Below are positions 1 through 8,604 of a stretch of DNA of 45,786 nucleotides, one piece after another. Numbering within the stretch: position 1 is the stretch's first letter; every line of letters begins with the position of its first letter. Origin of the DNA: JBDUDR01 sp040002845 (GTDB lineage: Bacteria; Actinomycetota; Actinomycetes; Propionibacteriales; Nocardioidaceae); contig JBDUDR010000006.1 in the NCBI GenBank assembly GCA_040002845.1, positions 1-45,786 of the forward strand, given 5' to 3'. A model generated the notes under the pieces. That model had not been told where the DNA came from, searched no databases, and saw only the letters and a list, made by a program, of their open reading frames with translations. Position numbers and translations under genes: made by a program.

Positions 1-1771
1 TCGAGCTCAAGCCGGGGTCGACGACAACCGCGAGGCCGGCCCAACGCCCGCTGGGGACCTCGACCACGTCACCCACCTTCAGCCTTTCCAGCGAGCTGAT
101 GACGGCGTCTCGACGGTCGGTCCGGCGTTGCTTGGACAGGAGCTTCTCGCGCTCTGTGAGCTGGTGACGTATGGCCGCGTACTCCATGAAGTCGCCGCGA
201 TCACAAGTCGCCGCACTGAAGTACCCGTCGAGCGCCTCTTCGCCCCTCCGCAGCTGTTGGGCGAGGCCCACGACAGCACGGTCTGCCTGGAACTGGGCGA
301 ACGACGACTCCAGCAGCTCGCGTGACGTCGACCGGCCGACCTGGCGCACCAGGTTGACGGCCATGTTGTAGGAAGGCTTGAAGGAGGACCGCAGCGGATA
401 GGTACGGGTCGAGGCCAGCCCCGCCACTGCGCGCGGATCGAAACCCGGCTGCCACAGCACCACGCCGTGGCCTTCGAGATCGATGCCGCGGCGGCCGGCG
501 CGGCCGGTGAGCTGGGTGTACTCACCCGGAGTGACCTCTGCGTGGGTCTCGCCGTTCCACTTGGTCAGCTTGTCCAGGACGACGGATCTGGCTGGCATGT
601 TGATGCCCAGCGCCAGCGTCTCGGTGGCGAACACGACACGCACCAGACCCTGCGTGAACAGCTCCTCGACGCATTCCTTGAAGACAGGCAGCATCCCCGC
701 GTGGTGGGCCGCCACCCCACGCGACATGGCCTCGGCCCATTCGGGGTACCCGAGGACGTCTAGGTCGGAGTCGGTCAACCCAGCGGTCCGTCGATCCACC
801 AGAGCCAGGATCTGCTGGCGTTCCTCGGCGGTGGTCAACCTCAGGTGGGTGTTGAGGCACTGCTGTACGGCCGCATCGCAGCCGGCCCGGCTGAAGATGA
901 AGAAGATTGCCGGCAGCAGGGCGGCTGCATCGAGCCGATCGATCACCTCGACGCGGCTCGGGGTGAAGTTCCGGCTTCTCCCCCGCGATGGAGCGCCGTA
1001 CCGACCGCCCCGGCGGTCCCGCGTCCGGTATGCCCGCCAGTCGTCTCTGGCCACCCGGCCGAGCTCGGGGTTGACCCTCGCCTCATCGCCGGCCCCATCG
1101 TCGGCGAACAGGTCGTATAGCCGCCGTCCGACCATGACGTGCTGGTACAGGGGCACCGGGCGGCGTTCCTCGACGATCGTCCTGGTGTCACCGCGAACCG
1201 TGGACAGCCACTCGCCGAACTCCTCGGCGTTGGAGACCGTCGCGGAAAGCGAGGCAACAGAGACGGACTCGGGCAGATGGATCATCACCTCTTCCCAGAC
1301 CGCCCCGCGAAACCGGTCCGCCAGGTAGTGCACCTCGTCCATCACGACGAAGCCGAGGGCGTCCAGCGTGGTGGACCCCGCGTACAACATGTTGCGCAAG
1401 ACCTCGGTGGTCATCACGACCACCGGAGCACTGCCGTTGATCGAGTTGTCTCCCGTCAGCAGGCCTACCTGATCGTGACCGTACCGCCTGACCAGATCGG
1501 AGAACTTCTGGTTGGACAGCGCCTTGATCGGCGTGGTGTAGAAGCATTTGCTCCCCCGGGCCAGCGCAAGGTGGACAGCGAACTCCCCCACTATCGTCTT
1601 GCCCGACCCGGTTGGTGCAGCGACCAGGACGCCGTGGCCGTTCTCCAGGTCGCGGCAGGCCTCGACCTGGAACGGATCCAGCTCGAAGTCATACAGCAAC
1701 CTGAACTCAGCGAGCGCCGGAAACGCTCGATCGCGCCCTGACGACGCGAAACGCTGCGCCGGGGTGGTCAT
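1..1771 (-). CDS. helY: DEAD/DEAH-box helicase HelY/Mtr4-like (3' end cut by window edge)
   Basis: A superfamily 2 RNA/DNA helicase of the Ski2/Mtr4 type, named HelY in mycobacteria. The reading frame is open from the ATG at 1771 to the left edge (590 codons), so the C-terminus is missing. Walker A (APTGSGKT) lies at residues 52-59, DEVH at 145-148, SAT at 176-178, and the helicase C-terminal motif with QLTGRAGRRG follows. The start overlaps the dagK stop in an ATGA arrangement, so translation is probably coupled. Gene order next to tatC/tatA matches mycobacteria. The cellular substrate of HelY is not established. Family assignment is firm. Confidence 0.93.
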   Translation of the reverse strand, partial: MTTPAQRFASSGRDRAFPALAEFRLLYDFELDPFQVEACRDLENGHGVLVAAPTGSGKTIVGEFAVHLALARGSKCFYTTPIKALSNQKFSDLVRRYGHDQVGLLTGDNSINGSAPVVVMTTEVLRNMLYAGSTTLDALGFVVMDEVHYLADRFRGAVWEEVMIHLPESVSVASLSATVSNAEEFGEWLSTVRGDTRTIVEERRPVPLYQHVMVGRRLYDLFADDGAGDEARVNPELGRVARDDWRAYRTRDRRGGRYGAPSRGRSRNFTPSRVEVIDRLDAAALLPAIFFIFSRAGCDAAVQQCLNTHLRLTTAEERQQILALVDRRTAGLTDSDLDVLGYPEWAEAMSRGVAAHHAGMLPVFKECVEELFTQGLVRVVFATETLALGINMPARSVVLDKLTKWNGETHAEVTPGEYTQLTGRAGRRGIDLEGHGVVLWQPGFDPRAVAGLASTRTYPLRSSFKPSYNMAVNLVRQVGRSTSRELLESSFAQFQADRAVVGLAQQLRRGEEALDGYFSAATCDRGDFMEYAAIRHQLTEREKLLSKQRRTDRRDAVISSLERLKVGDVVEVPSGRWAGLAVVVDPGLSS

Positions 1772-2658
1772 GACAGCAGGCTACGTGGCGCGTAAACGCG
1801 CAGCGCGTTCGGCGCGACCCGCACCGTCGTGGGCAGCGGTCCCACCCGTTCGCCGTCGGCGTACGCCACGATCCCTAGTGCGGCCAGGCTCACCTCCTCA
1901 GCGAAATGATGTTCGTACTGTCGATGCGTCACGTGCTTGCCGCTGAAGAGTTTCGGATAAACCCAGAGCAGCTCGAGCTTGCTCAGGGGCTTGATGATGA
2001 CGACATCGAGCCGGCCGTCGTCGATCCGGGCTCCGTGCGTGATCCGCAGGCCGCCGCCGTACGACGGCCCGTTGCCGACGGCCACCAGCATCGCGTCGAG
2101 CTCGAGGCGGTCGCCGTCGATCTCCAGGTTGTAGCGCAACGGGGTGAAGACAGAAAGCTCAGACACGGTGGCCAGGTTGTAGCGCATCTGCCCATGCGGC
2201 CACCGCATCGTGTTCGCGCGCTCGTTGACCTTCGAATCGAAGCCGGTGGCGAGCACGGTCGCGAAGTAGGTTCCCTGAACCTCGCCGAGGTCGACTCTCC
2301 GAACCCAGCTTGCCAGGATGAGGTCAGCGGCCCGGAGCGGGTCGCCTCGGGGGAGGTCGAGGGCCCGGGCGACGTCGTTGCCGGTCCCGGTCGCAATGAC
2401 GCCAAGCGTCGTCTCCGACGCTGCCACCGCCTGCAGGCCAAGATGCACCATTCCGTCGCCACCCATGCAGACCAGCGAGCCGACACCGCTCCGAACCGCC
2501 TCCTCAGCCTGGGTGGCGGCTTGCTCGGCGTGATCCGCAACCAAGCGATCGACGTTGAACCCGCCTGCGCGGAGCCGGCTGGCAACGGCGTCGGCTCCTC
2601 GAGCCCCGCGGCCCTTACCGGCCGCCGGGTTGGCGAGCAGTACGAGGTCCCTTGCCAC
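1768..2658 (-). CDS. Diacylglycerol/lipid kinase, DagK family
   Basis: A 296-residue soluble lipid kinase of the DAGK catalytic family, which phosphorylates diacylglycerol or a related lipid with ATP. The nucleotide-binding GGDG motif is at residues 66-69 and GTGND at 91-95, and the length is typical. The start is GTG at 2658. A TAGAGT hexamer lies exactly 6 nt upstream, which suggests a leaderless internal promoter in addition to read-through from the tat genes 54 nt upstream. The stop overlaps the helY start. Substrate lipid cannot be told from sequence; a sphingosine-kinase-like activity is also possible. Confidence 0.9.
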   Translation of the reverse strand: MARDLVLLANPAAGKGRGARGADAVASRLRAGGFNVDRLVADHAEQAATQAEEAVRSGVGSLVCMGGDGMVHLGLQAVAASETTLGVIATGTGNDVARALDLPRGDPLRAADLILASWVRRVDLGEVQGTYFATVLATGFDSKVNERANTMRWPHGQMRYNLATVSELSVFTPLRYNLEIDGDRLELDAMLVAVGNGPSYGGGLRITHGARIDDGRLDVVIIKPLSKLELLWVYPKLFSGKHVTHRQYEHHFAEEVSLAALGIVAYADGERVGPLPTTVRVAPNALRVYAPRSLLS

Positions 2659-2664
2659 GGGCGG

Positions 2665-2670
2665 ACTCTA
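2665..2670 (-). promoter_or_regulatory. Predicted -10 (TAGAGT) for leaderless dagK transcript
   Basis: TAGAGT on the minus strand is followed by 6 nt and then the GTG start codon of dagK. That spacing puts the transcription start at or next to the start codon. There is no Shine-Dalgarno between them. No convincing -35 was seen. Confidence 0.5.
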
Positions 2671-2711
2671 CCGTTCGTCGCAGCCGGCACCGAGCACATC
2701 AGGGGAGGACG

Positions 2712-3110
2712 TCAGAGATTGAGCAGCACGTAGAACCGTGACCTGTCCGCGCCGAGTGCCTTGGCAAGTCTCGACACCGCCTCGCAGAGCATGTCGGCCG
2801 AGAAGGTGGTGCCTGGTATCGCGAGGGTCAGCTTGTCCTCGAGCACGAGAAGCGTGACCTCGCCGTAGTGCCAGTTCTGGTGAACCAGACGTCTGTCGGC
2901 GTCGCCGCAGACAACGGTTGGGAACGCCCGATCCGCGGCCATGATCTGTAGGTCGACCGCCGAGCGCTCCTCGTCCAAAGACACGAGACGACCATGAGCC
3001 ACCGCCCGCACTCCGGTGGGTCCTGTCGACTGCCAGCACACCCGGTCCAGGCCGAGCCAGTCCGGCAGCTCGAACGGGTCCTGAGGCTGCGCGTCGGGCT
3101 CCCCGGTCAT
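2712..3110 (-). CDS. Conserved actinobacterial protein of unknown function, coupled to tatC
   Basis: A 132-residue protein that I do not recognise as a named family. The ATG at 3110 overlaps the tatC stop (ATGA), so it is translationally coupled to tatC; the frame stays open further upstream only as a shadow of tatC. It is compact, with no signal peptide or membrane segment. It has several Trp residues (DWLGLDRVCWQ, NWHYGEVTL) and ends in FYVLLNL. The central part reads like alternating beta strands followed by one helix. A role linked to Tat export is only inferred from the coupling. Confidence 0.75.
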   Translation of the reverse strand: MTGEPDAQPQDPFELPDWLGLDRVCWQSTGPTGVRAVAHGRLVSLDEERSAVDLQIMAADRAFPTVVCGDADRRLVHQNWHYGEVTLLVLEDKLTLAIPGTTFSADMLCEAVSRLAKALGADRSRFYVLLNL

Positions 3111-3985
3111 GAGTCCGTCTCGTCGAGCCGGAGGGCTGAGGGTTCCTCGTCGTCGAGATCTTCGTAGTCGGTGTCGTCCCCACCGTCGCGTCTGCGCGCG
3201 TCCACAACCCGGGTGATGACCTCGGCGATGAGGAACAAGCCGGTCATGGGGAGCGCCAGGAACAGCATCGTGATCGGGTCGGTGGACGGCGTCGCCACTG
3301 CCGCGAACACGAAAGTGCCGAAGACGATGTACGACCGCCACCTGGCCAGCTGCCGGCTGGAGACGACATGTGCCAGGTTGAGCAGTACGACGAACAGCGG
3401 TATCTCGAAGGCGACCCCGAAGACGAGCAGGATGCGCAGCACGAAGCTGAGATAACGGTCGACCTCGATCAGGTTCTGGACCTGTCCCGGTGTGAAACCG
3501 ATCAGGATCTCCAGGCCCTTCGGCAGGACGTAGTAGCCCAGCACGACACCGGTCGCGAACAACGGTCCGGCGATCGCGACGAACACCAACGTCCATCGGC
3601 GTTCGTGGCGATGCAGACCGGGCACGATGAAAGCCCAGATCTGGTACAGCCAGACGGGGCTGGACAAGACGAGTCCGCCGACCAGCGAGACCTTCGTCTG
3701 CAACATGAACGCATCCGCGATGCCGGTGAAAACCGGTGAGGCATGGATGTCGCGCTCGGCCGCGAGCGCCTTGATCGACGTGTTGAAGGGCTTGATGAGC
3801 AGGTCGAACAGGCGGCCGTACTGCCACCAGCCGACACAGGTGCCGATGAAGATCGCAAGAATCGACCTGAAGAGCCGGCTTCGCAGCTCGCGAAGGTGCT
3901 CGACCAGCGTCATGCGCCCGTCGTCGGTCACGGGTGGCCGCGGGCGATCGCCACGTCGTCCGAAGGGGCGAAGCGACACGGCCAC
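3107..3985 (-). CDS. tatC: Twin-arginine translocase subunit TatC
   Basis: TatC is the membrane receptor for folded twin-arginine precursor proteins, in complex with TatA-type subunits. At 292 residues it shows the diagnostic N-terminal motif EHLRELRSRL (residues 29-38) followed by about six hydrophobic segments, and a charged acidic tail. The start at 3985 gives a 24-residue polar N-terminal extension before that motif, which is common in actinobacteria; an internal Met at residue 25 is a possible later start. It lies 9 nt downstream of tatA and overlaps the next gene by 4 nt. No tatB is seen in the window. Confidence 0.96.
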   Translation of the reverse strand: MAVSLRPFGRRGDRPRPPVTDDGRMTLVEHLRELRSRLFRSILAIFIGTCVGWWQYGRLFDLLIKPFNTSIKALAAERDIHASPVFTGIADAFMLQTKVSLVGGLVLSSPVWLYQIWAFIVPGLHRHERRWTLVFVAIAGPLFATGVVLGYYVLPKGLEILIGFTPGQVQNLIEVDRYLSFVLRILLVFGVAFEIPLFVVLLNLAHVVSSRQLARWRSYIVFGTFVFAAVATPSTDPITMLFLALPMTGLFLIAEVITRVVDARRRDGGDDTDYEDLDDEEPSALRLDETDS

Positions 3986-3994
3986 CCGGACCGC

Positions 3995-4300
3995 CTAGCG
4001 GCTGTTGTCAGGGTTCTGGAGATCCTTGATGACCGGCTCCTGCGCCGTGGCCACGGGCGGCGGCGCCGAGGTCGGTTGTGCGACCGGGGGCAGCTGGGCC
4101 GCCGTCGAGGTCGTCTCGTCGTCGTCCTTGTCGTCGGTCATCAGGCCCTTGGTCTCGGCCTTGAATATCCGAAGTGCGCGGCCAGATCCGCGCGCGAGCT
4201 CGGGGAGCTTCTTGCCCCCGAACAACAACATGACGACCAGGATCAAGATGATGATTTCAGGGCCGCCCAGTCCGTTGGCGAAGGGAACTGCGAGATTCAT
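3995..4300 (-). CDS. tatA: Sec-independent translocase protein TatA
   Basis: A 101-residue TatA pore-forming subunit: one N-terminal transmembrane helix (PEIIILILVVMLLFGGKKLP) with the hinge, an amphipathic helix (LARGSGRALRIFKAE), then a disordered acidic and Pro/Ala-rich tail. The ATG at 4300 is preceded by an AGAGGA Shine-Dalgarno; a longer open frame upstream is not supported by a ribosome site or by the family. It lies 109 nt downstream of pafC and directly upstream of tatC, as in mycobacteria. Confidence 0.95.
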   Translation of the reverse strand: MNLAVPFANGLGGPEIIILILVVMLLFGGKKLPELARGSGRALRIFKAETKGLMTDDKDDDETTSTAAQLPPVAQPTSAPPPVATAQEPVIKDLQNPDNSR

Positions 4301-4409
4301 GGCATCCTCTTGGTCCGGTTGACGCTTCTGATCGTACGCGCCGGGCGAATCCCGGCCAAAAGTGACCCGCCGCACACATCCGGCGCAGTGCGTAGGCCAT
4401 CGGGCCGCG

Positions 4410-5375
4410 TCACTGCTCGTAGGCGGCGAGCGCCGCGGCTGCGTCTGCTTGCACCTGACCTGCCAGCTCATCGGGCGAGATGACCCTCGCCTCTCCCCCC
4501 AGCCGGAGCACGAGGCGACGCAACCACTGCGGGTCTCCGGCCCGCAACGAGACGCGCAACCTGCCCTCAGGAGCCTCCTCGACGCTTTCCATCGGGTAGT
4601 AGTCGCCCACCCACCGCGCCAGCGGGGACAGCTCGAGGGTGGCCAGGAGGTCGTCAGGGGACGCCTGGAACAGGCCCCCCGACAGGTCGCGGAAGGTGGC
4701 CCGCGATGGCGGGGAAGCCGTGACATCGAGCATCGTCACCGAGTGGATGCGGTCGAGCCGGAACAGCCTCGTCTCGTCTGCCCGGTAGCACCATCCTTCG
4801 AGATAGGTCTGGCCCTCCGCGACGACCAGCCGCATCGGATCGACGTCGCGCTCGGTGGTCTGGTCCCTCGCAGGCACGTAGTAGGTCAGATGGAGCCGCC
4901 GGTTCGCGCTGAGTGCAGCGTTCACTGTGTCGGCGATGGCGGGGTCCGACGGCTGGATCTTGACCTCGACCTGCTCCGCAGCCCCTGCCGAGTCGCCGGC
5001 CGCGGACTCGAGCTTCGACAGCGACCGGTCGACTGCGTCACGTTCGGCGGCACCGCACACCTCGCGCAGGGTGCGCAGGGCCACGATCAGCGCGACCGCC
5101 TCCTGGGGATCCAGGCGCAACGGACGTGCAAGATAGTCGGCGTTGTCGAGATGGATGACTCCGTCACCGTCGAGGGCTTCCATGTCGACTTCGATCAGGT
5201 CTCCGGGCATGGATCCCGGCAAACCGCAGTACCACAGCACCTTGAGGTCCCGAATGATGGTGGCCGCCGGAACGCCGAAGTCGGCCGCCACCTGTTGGAC
5301 GTGGACGCCCTCGCGCTCCTGCAGGTAAGGGACCAGCGCCAGCAAACGGCGAACCTGCTCCGCGGCACCGCTCAC
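4410..5375 (-). CDS. pafC: WYL-domain transcriptional regulator PafC
   Basis: PafC is one half of the PafBC regulator, which in mycobacteria activates a LexA/RecA-independent DNA-damage response. It has an N-terminal winged-helix HTH (residues about 1-60), a central WYL domain (LTYYVPARDQ, then GWCYRADETRLFRLDRI) and a C-terminal WCX extension. The GTG at 5375 overlaps the pafB stop (GTGA), giving 321 residues, which matches the family. The open frame continues upstream inside pafB only as a shadow. The overlap means PafB and PafC are probably made in equal amounts. Confidence 0.93.
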   Translation of the reverse strand: MSGAAEQVRRLLALVPYLQEREGVHVQQVAADFGVPAATIIRDLKVLWYCGLPGSMPGDLIEVDMEALDGDGVIHLDNADYLARPLRLDPQEAVALIVALRTLREVCGAAERDAVDRSLSKLESAAGDSAGAAEQVEVKIQPSDPAIADTVNAALSANRRLHLTYYVPARDQTTERDVDPMRLVVAEGQTYLEGWCYRADETRLFRLDRIHSVTMLDVTASPPSRATFRDLSGGLFQASPDDLLATLELSPLARWVGDYYPMESVEEAPEGRLRVSLRAGDPQWLRRLVLRLGGEARVISPDELAGQVQADAAAALAAYEQ

Positions 5376-6334
5376 GGCGTCCGCCCAGCCAGGATCCGGA
5401 GTCGTCGCACCACCGCGGACCGGACGGCCCCCGGTTCGATCACCAGGGCATCCGGGCCAAGAGGCACGACTTCCTCGGCGAGCGCTTCGGCACTGGTGTA
5501 CGGGACGTCCGCGAGGTCCCATCCCGCACCGTCAGGCCGGACGGACAACGCTCGCCGCCGCAGCCGGTAGCCGGCTCCCTCCCGCAGCCGGAGAACTGCT
5601 TTGCTGGTCGGCTCTGGTGGAGCAAGCTGGCCGGCGAGCTCGCGAATGTTGGTCGCGTCGGGCACCTTGTAGCTGCCAGGTCGTCCGATCGGGACGACGT
5701 CGCCGACCACCCGCGAGAGGCGGAACATCCGCTCGGCCGCCCGGTCCCGGTCGTATCCGACGACATACCAGTGACCGCGCGAGGAGACGATCCCCCAGGG
5801 CTCCAGATGTCGGGTCATGGAGTCGGTGGCGCCTCCACGCCGATGTTCGAAAGCCACCGGAGTCCGCCCGACCACCGCATCCCACATAGGCCCGAAGGCG
5901 GGCTCGTCGGCGGCAACCTGGGGCTCGACCACTGCGAGAGCCTGTGCATCGACCTCCACGCCGGCGGCCCGAAGCTTGACCAGGGCGCTGGATGTCGCTT
6001 CCGCGAGCCGTGCATGCTGCCACACACGAGCGGCCAACCCGACAACGGCCGCCTCGTCAGCCTCGAGCATCACCGGCGGCAGCTCGAACTCCGATCGTTT
6101 GATCCGGTAGCCCGGCTCGTCCTCGAACGCCTTGTCGTTGTAGCCCAGCTCGATCGGCAGACCCAGCTCCTTGAGAGCCTCCTTGTCCCGCTCGAACATC
6201 TTTTCGAAGGCATCTTCACTCTGGTCGCGGTAGCCCTCGACCACCTCGCGGATCCGCGCCTTGGGTACGTAGGTCCGCGCCACCAGCAGGCAGATCACCA
6301 GGTTCATCAGGCGCTCGCTCTTTCGCGCGCTCAC
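5372..6334 (-). CDS. pafB: WYL-domain transcriptional regulator PafB
   Basis: Partner of PafC in the PafBC heterodimeric activator. It has an HTH at the N-terminus (KSERLMNLVICLL), a WYL domain containing the GHWYVVGYDRDRAAERMFRL segment, and a C-terminal WCX domain (residues about 240-320). Two tandem GTG codons (6337 and 6334) are possible starts; 6334 sits 6 nt after the purine-rich GGAAAGGGG. A TAGCGT hexamer at 6357-6362 is a likely -10, giving a short leader. The gene is divergent from the DUF3866 gene and first in the run to helY. Confidence 0.92.
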   Translation of the reverse strand: MSARKSERLMNLVICLLVARTYVPKARIREVVEGYRDQSEDAFEKMFERDKEALKELGLPIELGYNDKAFEDEPGYRIKRSEFELPPVMLEADEAAVVGLAARVWQHARLAEATSSALVKLRAAGVEVDAQALAVVEPQVAADEPAFGPMWDAVVGRTPVAFEHRRGGATDSMTRHLEPWGIVSSRGHWYVVGYDRDRAAERMFRLSRVVGDVVPIGRPGSYKVPDATNIRELAGQLAPPEPTSKAVLRLREGAGYRLRRRALSVRPDGAGWDLADVPYTSAEALAEEVVPLGPDALVIEPGAVRSAVVRRLRILAGRTP

Positions 6335-6356
6335 CACCAACCCCTTTCCGGTCGAG

Positions 6357-6362
6357 ACGCTA
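6357..6362 (-). promoter_or_regulatory. Predicted -10 (TAGCGT) for the pafB-pafC-tat run
   Basis: TAGCGT on the minus strand lies about 22 nt upstream of the pafB start, with GGAAAGGGG as ribosome site in between. It is the only convincing -10 in the 76-nt divergent spacer for this strand. The neighbouring gene on the plus strand has its own hexamer 35 nt away. Confidence 0.4.
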
Positions 6363-6397
6363 CCCCAGGACGGGCCCGAGGGAGCCGACAGACCCCC

Positions 6398-6403
6398 TAG
6401 GCT
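6398..6403 (+). promoter_or_regulatory. Predicted -10 (TAGGCT) for leaderless DUF3866 gene
   Basis: TAGGCT followed by 7 nt and the ATG at 6411. No Shine-Dalgarno is present between the hexamer and the start, so a leaderless transcript is expected. Confidence 0.55.
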
Positions 6404-6410
6404 CACCGAC

Positions 6411-7481
6411 ATGATTCGTTGGCGACGGGCGGTCGTGACGGCTGTGCTTCGGGACTGGCCGGGCGGCCGTGAGCTGGACGTCGAGATCGACGGTGGCCTC
6501 ATGCGCGCGCTGGCGTACGTCGATCTCGTTGGCACTCCTGCGGTCGGGGACCTGGTCCTGCTGAACGTCACCGCCCAGATGATGGGGCTGGGGACCGGTG
6601 GGTACGCGATGGTGGTCGCCATACCCGACAGGTTGCCCGCTGATCGGGCGGCGGGGCCGGGTCATCTGGTGAAGGCGAGGTACACGCCGCTGCAGACCAC
6701 GGTCCTGGGAGTCGACGAGCAGGCGTCCGAACACCATGACGTGCTGCGAGACGCTGACGACCTGGACGGGATGCCCGTCGTGGTGGCCGACCTGCACTCC
6801 GCACTCGTTCCGGTGCTGGCCGGGCTGCTGGCCGACGCTCCGCTGGCCCGGGCTGTCTATGTGATGACCGACGGAGGAGCTTTGCCGCTCGCGTTCTCGC
6901 GGACGTACACCGAGCTGCGGGAAGTCGGCTGGCTGCATGGGAGCGTGACGGTCGGCCAGGCGTTCGGCGGCGACCTGGAAGCCGTGACCCTGCAGACCGG
7001 GCTGCTCGCCGCGAGGCATGTCCTCGACGCCGACCTCGCTGTCGTGACCCAAGGACCTGGGAACCTCGGGACCGGCACACGGTGGGGGTTTTCCGGCGTT
7101 GCCGGCGGCGAGGCTGTGAACGCGGCCGCGGTTCTTGGGGGTCGCCCGGTGGCCACGCTGCGGATCTCCCAAGCGGACCCGCGGCCCCGACACCGTGGCA
7201 TCTCCCACCACAGCCTCACCGCCTATGGGCGCGTCGCCTTGAGCCGGGCCGACATCGCGCTGCCCGATCTGCCCGCGCCATTCGGCGATCTGGTGCGCGA
7301 CGCGGCAGAACCGCTACGGGCCCTCCATCATGTAGTGCGGGTTGACACAGCAGGTCTCGACGCTGCGCTGCGGCGATGCCCGGTCGGCTTGTCGACCATG
7401 GGTCGCGGTCTCGACGACGACACGGCATATTTCGTGGCCTGCGCGGCAGCCGGGCGCCACGCCGCCAGCTTGCTCGAGTGA
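6411..7481 (+). CDS. DUF3866 family protein
   Basis: A 356-residue protein that matches the DUF3866 family of unknown function, common in actinobacteria near paf genes. It is probably cytosolic: no signal peptide or membrane helix. Glycine-rich conserved stretches are visible (QGPGNLGTGTRWGFSG around residue 220, and a RHRGISHHSLTAYGR segment around residue 262), with two adjacent His residues that could coordinate a metal or nucleotide. It is divergent from pafB and convergent with the FKBP gene. No function can be assigned. Confidence 0.88.
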   Translation: MIRWRRAVVTAVLRDWPGGRELDVEIDGGLMRALAYVDLVGTPAVGDLVLLNVTAQMMGLGTGGYAMVVAIPDRLPADRAAGPGHLVKARYTPLQTTVLGVDEQASEHHDVLRDADDLDGMPVVVADLHSALVPVLAGLLADAPLARAVYVMTDGGALPLAFSRTYTELREVGWLHGSVTVGQAFGGDLEAVTLQTGLLAARHVLDADLAVVTQGPGNLGTGTRWGFSGVAGGEAVNAAAVLGGRPVATLRISQADPRPRHRGISHHSLTAYGRVALSRADIALPDLPAPFGDLVRDAAEPLRALHHVVRVDTAGLDAALRRCPVGLSTMGRGLDDDTAYFVACAAAGRHAASLLE

Positions 7482-7484
7482 TCG

Positions 7485-7498
7485 GCCGCCCGGGCGGC
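7485..7498. terminator. Perfect 14-bp GC palindrome between two convergent genes
   Basis: GCCGCCCGGGCGGC is its own reverse complement and sits in the 26-nt gap between the 3' ends of the DUF3866 and FKBP genes. It could act as a two-way terminator or transcript-end hairpin, but there is no U-tract, so the call is weak. Confidence 0.3.
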
Positions 7499-7507
7499 GG
7501 CTCGATG

Positions 7508-8503
7508 TCACATCGCGTACAAGATGTCCACCGCGAAGATCAGTGAGTCGCCGCCCTTGATGGTCCCGTCGGAGCTCCCGTTGCTGCCGTACCCGAGATC
7601 GGACGGGATGGTCAATATCACCCGGCTGCCGACGCGCTGCCCGACGAGCCCCTGGTCCCAGCCCTTGATGACCGTCTGCTCCCCGATCTTGGTGCCGAAC
7701 GCGCCGCGGGACCAGGACGAGTCGAACACCTTGCCGTCCGGGTAGATCTGGCCGACGTACTCGACAAAGATGGTCTGGCCGCTCTTCACGACGGGACCCT
7801 TGCCTTTGATCAGGTCGTAGACCCCGAGGTGCTTGAGCTCCGCCGGTTCCTTGCCGGTCGCCTTGAACCGGGACGGCAAACCATTGGCGTCGTACTGGAG
7901 CGCGGGGACCGTCGCCGGCAGGTTCTGCTGGGTGCCCTCCGCCTTCTCGGGCAGGATGTGGTCGACCTTCATCACGAAGAAGATCGTGTCGGAGCCCCCG
8001 ATGCCCGAAGCCTGCACACCTGCCGTGCCGAACGCGTCTTCCGGTGGAATCGCCAGCGCGATCGTCGCGCCTTGGTTGACCCCGACGATGCCGGTGACCA
8101 TGCCCTTGAGCAACTTCTCGGTGCTCAGCGTGAAGACGTGCGGAGTTCCGGTTGCGCCGAACGTCGTGTCGAACAGCCGGTCCGTCGTCGCGTCGTACGC
8201 GACGTACTCGGTGATGATCGTGTCGCCCTCCCTGACCTGCGGGCCCGACGCGGGAGCCAGCACACGGCTCTGGGTGGAAGCAACCGTGAAATTGTCGGGA
8301 ATGGTCACCGTGGGCGGTGCCGCGCCGTTCAAGGTGACGTCGATGTCATGCACAGTCCCGGTGGCCGCAGGAGTTGACGTCGTCGGCGAGGTGGATGACT
8401 CGGTCGCGCTGGACGAGGCGTCGGAGGAGTTCGAGGAGTCAGAGCCGCACGCCGCTGCTGCGAGAAGCAGCGGAGCAACGGCCCAGGCGAGGGCACGGCG
8501 CAC
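7508..8503 (-). CDS. Lipoprotein with two FKBP-type peptidyl-prolyl isomerase domains
   Basis: A surface-anchored peptidyl-prolyl cis-trans isomerase that probably assists folding of exported proteins. The start is GTG at 8503, 9 nt after GAAAGG; it gives a signal peptide ending in a lipobox with Cys19 (LAAAACGSD), then a Ser/Thr-rich linker. A first divergent FKBP domain covers about residues 75-183 and a canonical one about 225-331 (VEYVG, FDSSW, VIKGWDQGL, IPSDLGYG). The gene lies 101 nt downstream of pafA. An FKBP gene here is often seen in actinobacteria, though no direct link to pupylation is known to me. Confidence 0.9.
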   Translation of the reverse strand: MRRALAWAVAPLLLAAAACGSDSSNSSDASSSATESSTSPTTSTPAATGTVHDIDVTLNGAAPPTVTIPDNFTVASTQSRVLAPASGPQVREGDTIITEYVAYDATTDRLFDTTFGATGTPHVFTLSTEKLLKGMVTGIVGVNQGATIALAIPPEDAFGTAGVQASGIGGSDTIFFVMKVDHILPEKAEGTQQNLPATVPALQYDANGLPSRFKATGKEPAELKHLGVYDLIKGKGPVVKSGQTIFVEYVGQIYPDGKVFDSSWSRGAFGTKIGEQTVIKGWDQGLVGQRVGSRVILTIPSDLGYGSNGSSDGTIKGGDSLIFAVDILYAM

Positions 8504-8604
8504 GTGCGTACACCTTTCAGGGATGGCGGTGAACCTCGCCACCCTAGCCTTGCTGGACGGCTCACCGAAGCCCAGAAGATGCCTGTGATGAAGTTGTGAG
8601 CAAA

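Noticed and set aside
483..1328. Long plus-strand frame opposite the helicase
   Set aside because: Low-complexity Arg/Ser-rich translation, antisense to a well-conserved helicase; a GC-rich shadow frame.
2712..3827. A 371-codon open frame covering tatC on the same strand
   Set aside because: Only the last 132 codons look protein-like; the rest is an out-of-frame shadow of tatC, and an ATG coupled to the tatC stop explains the gene.
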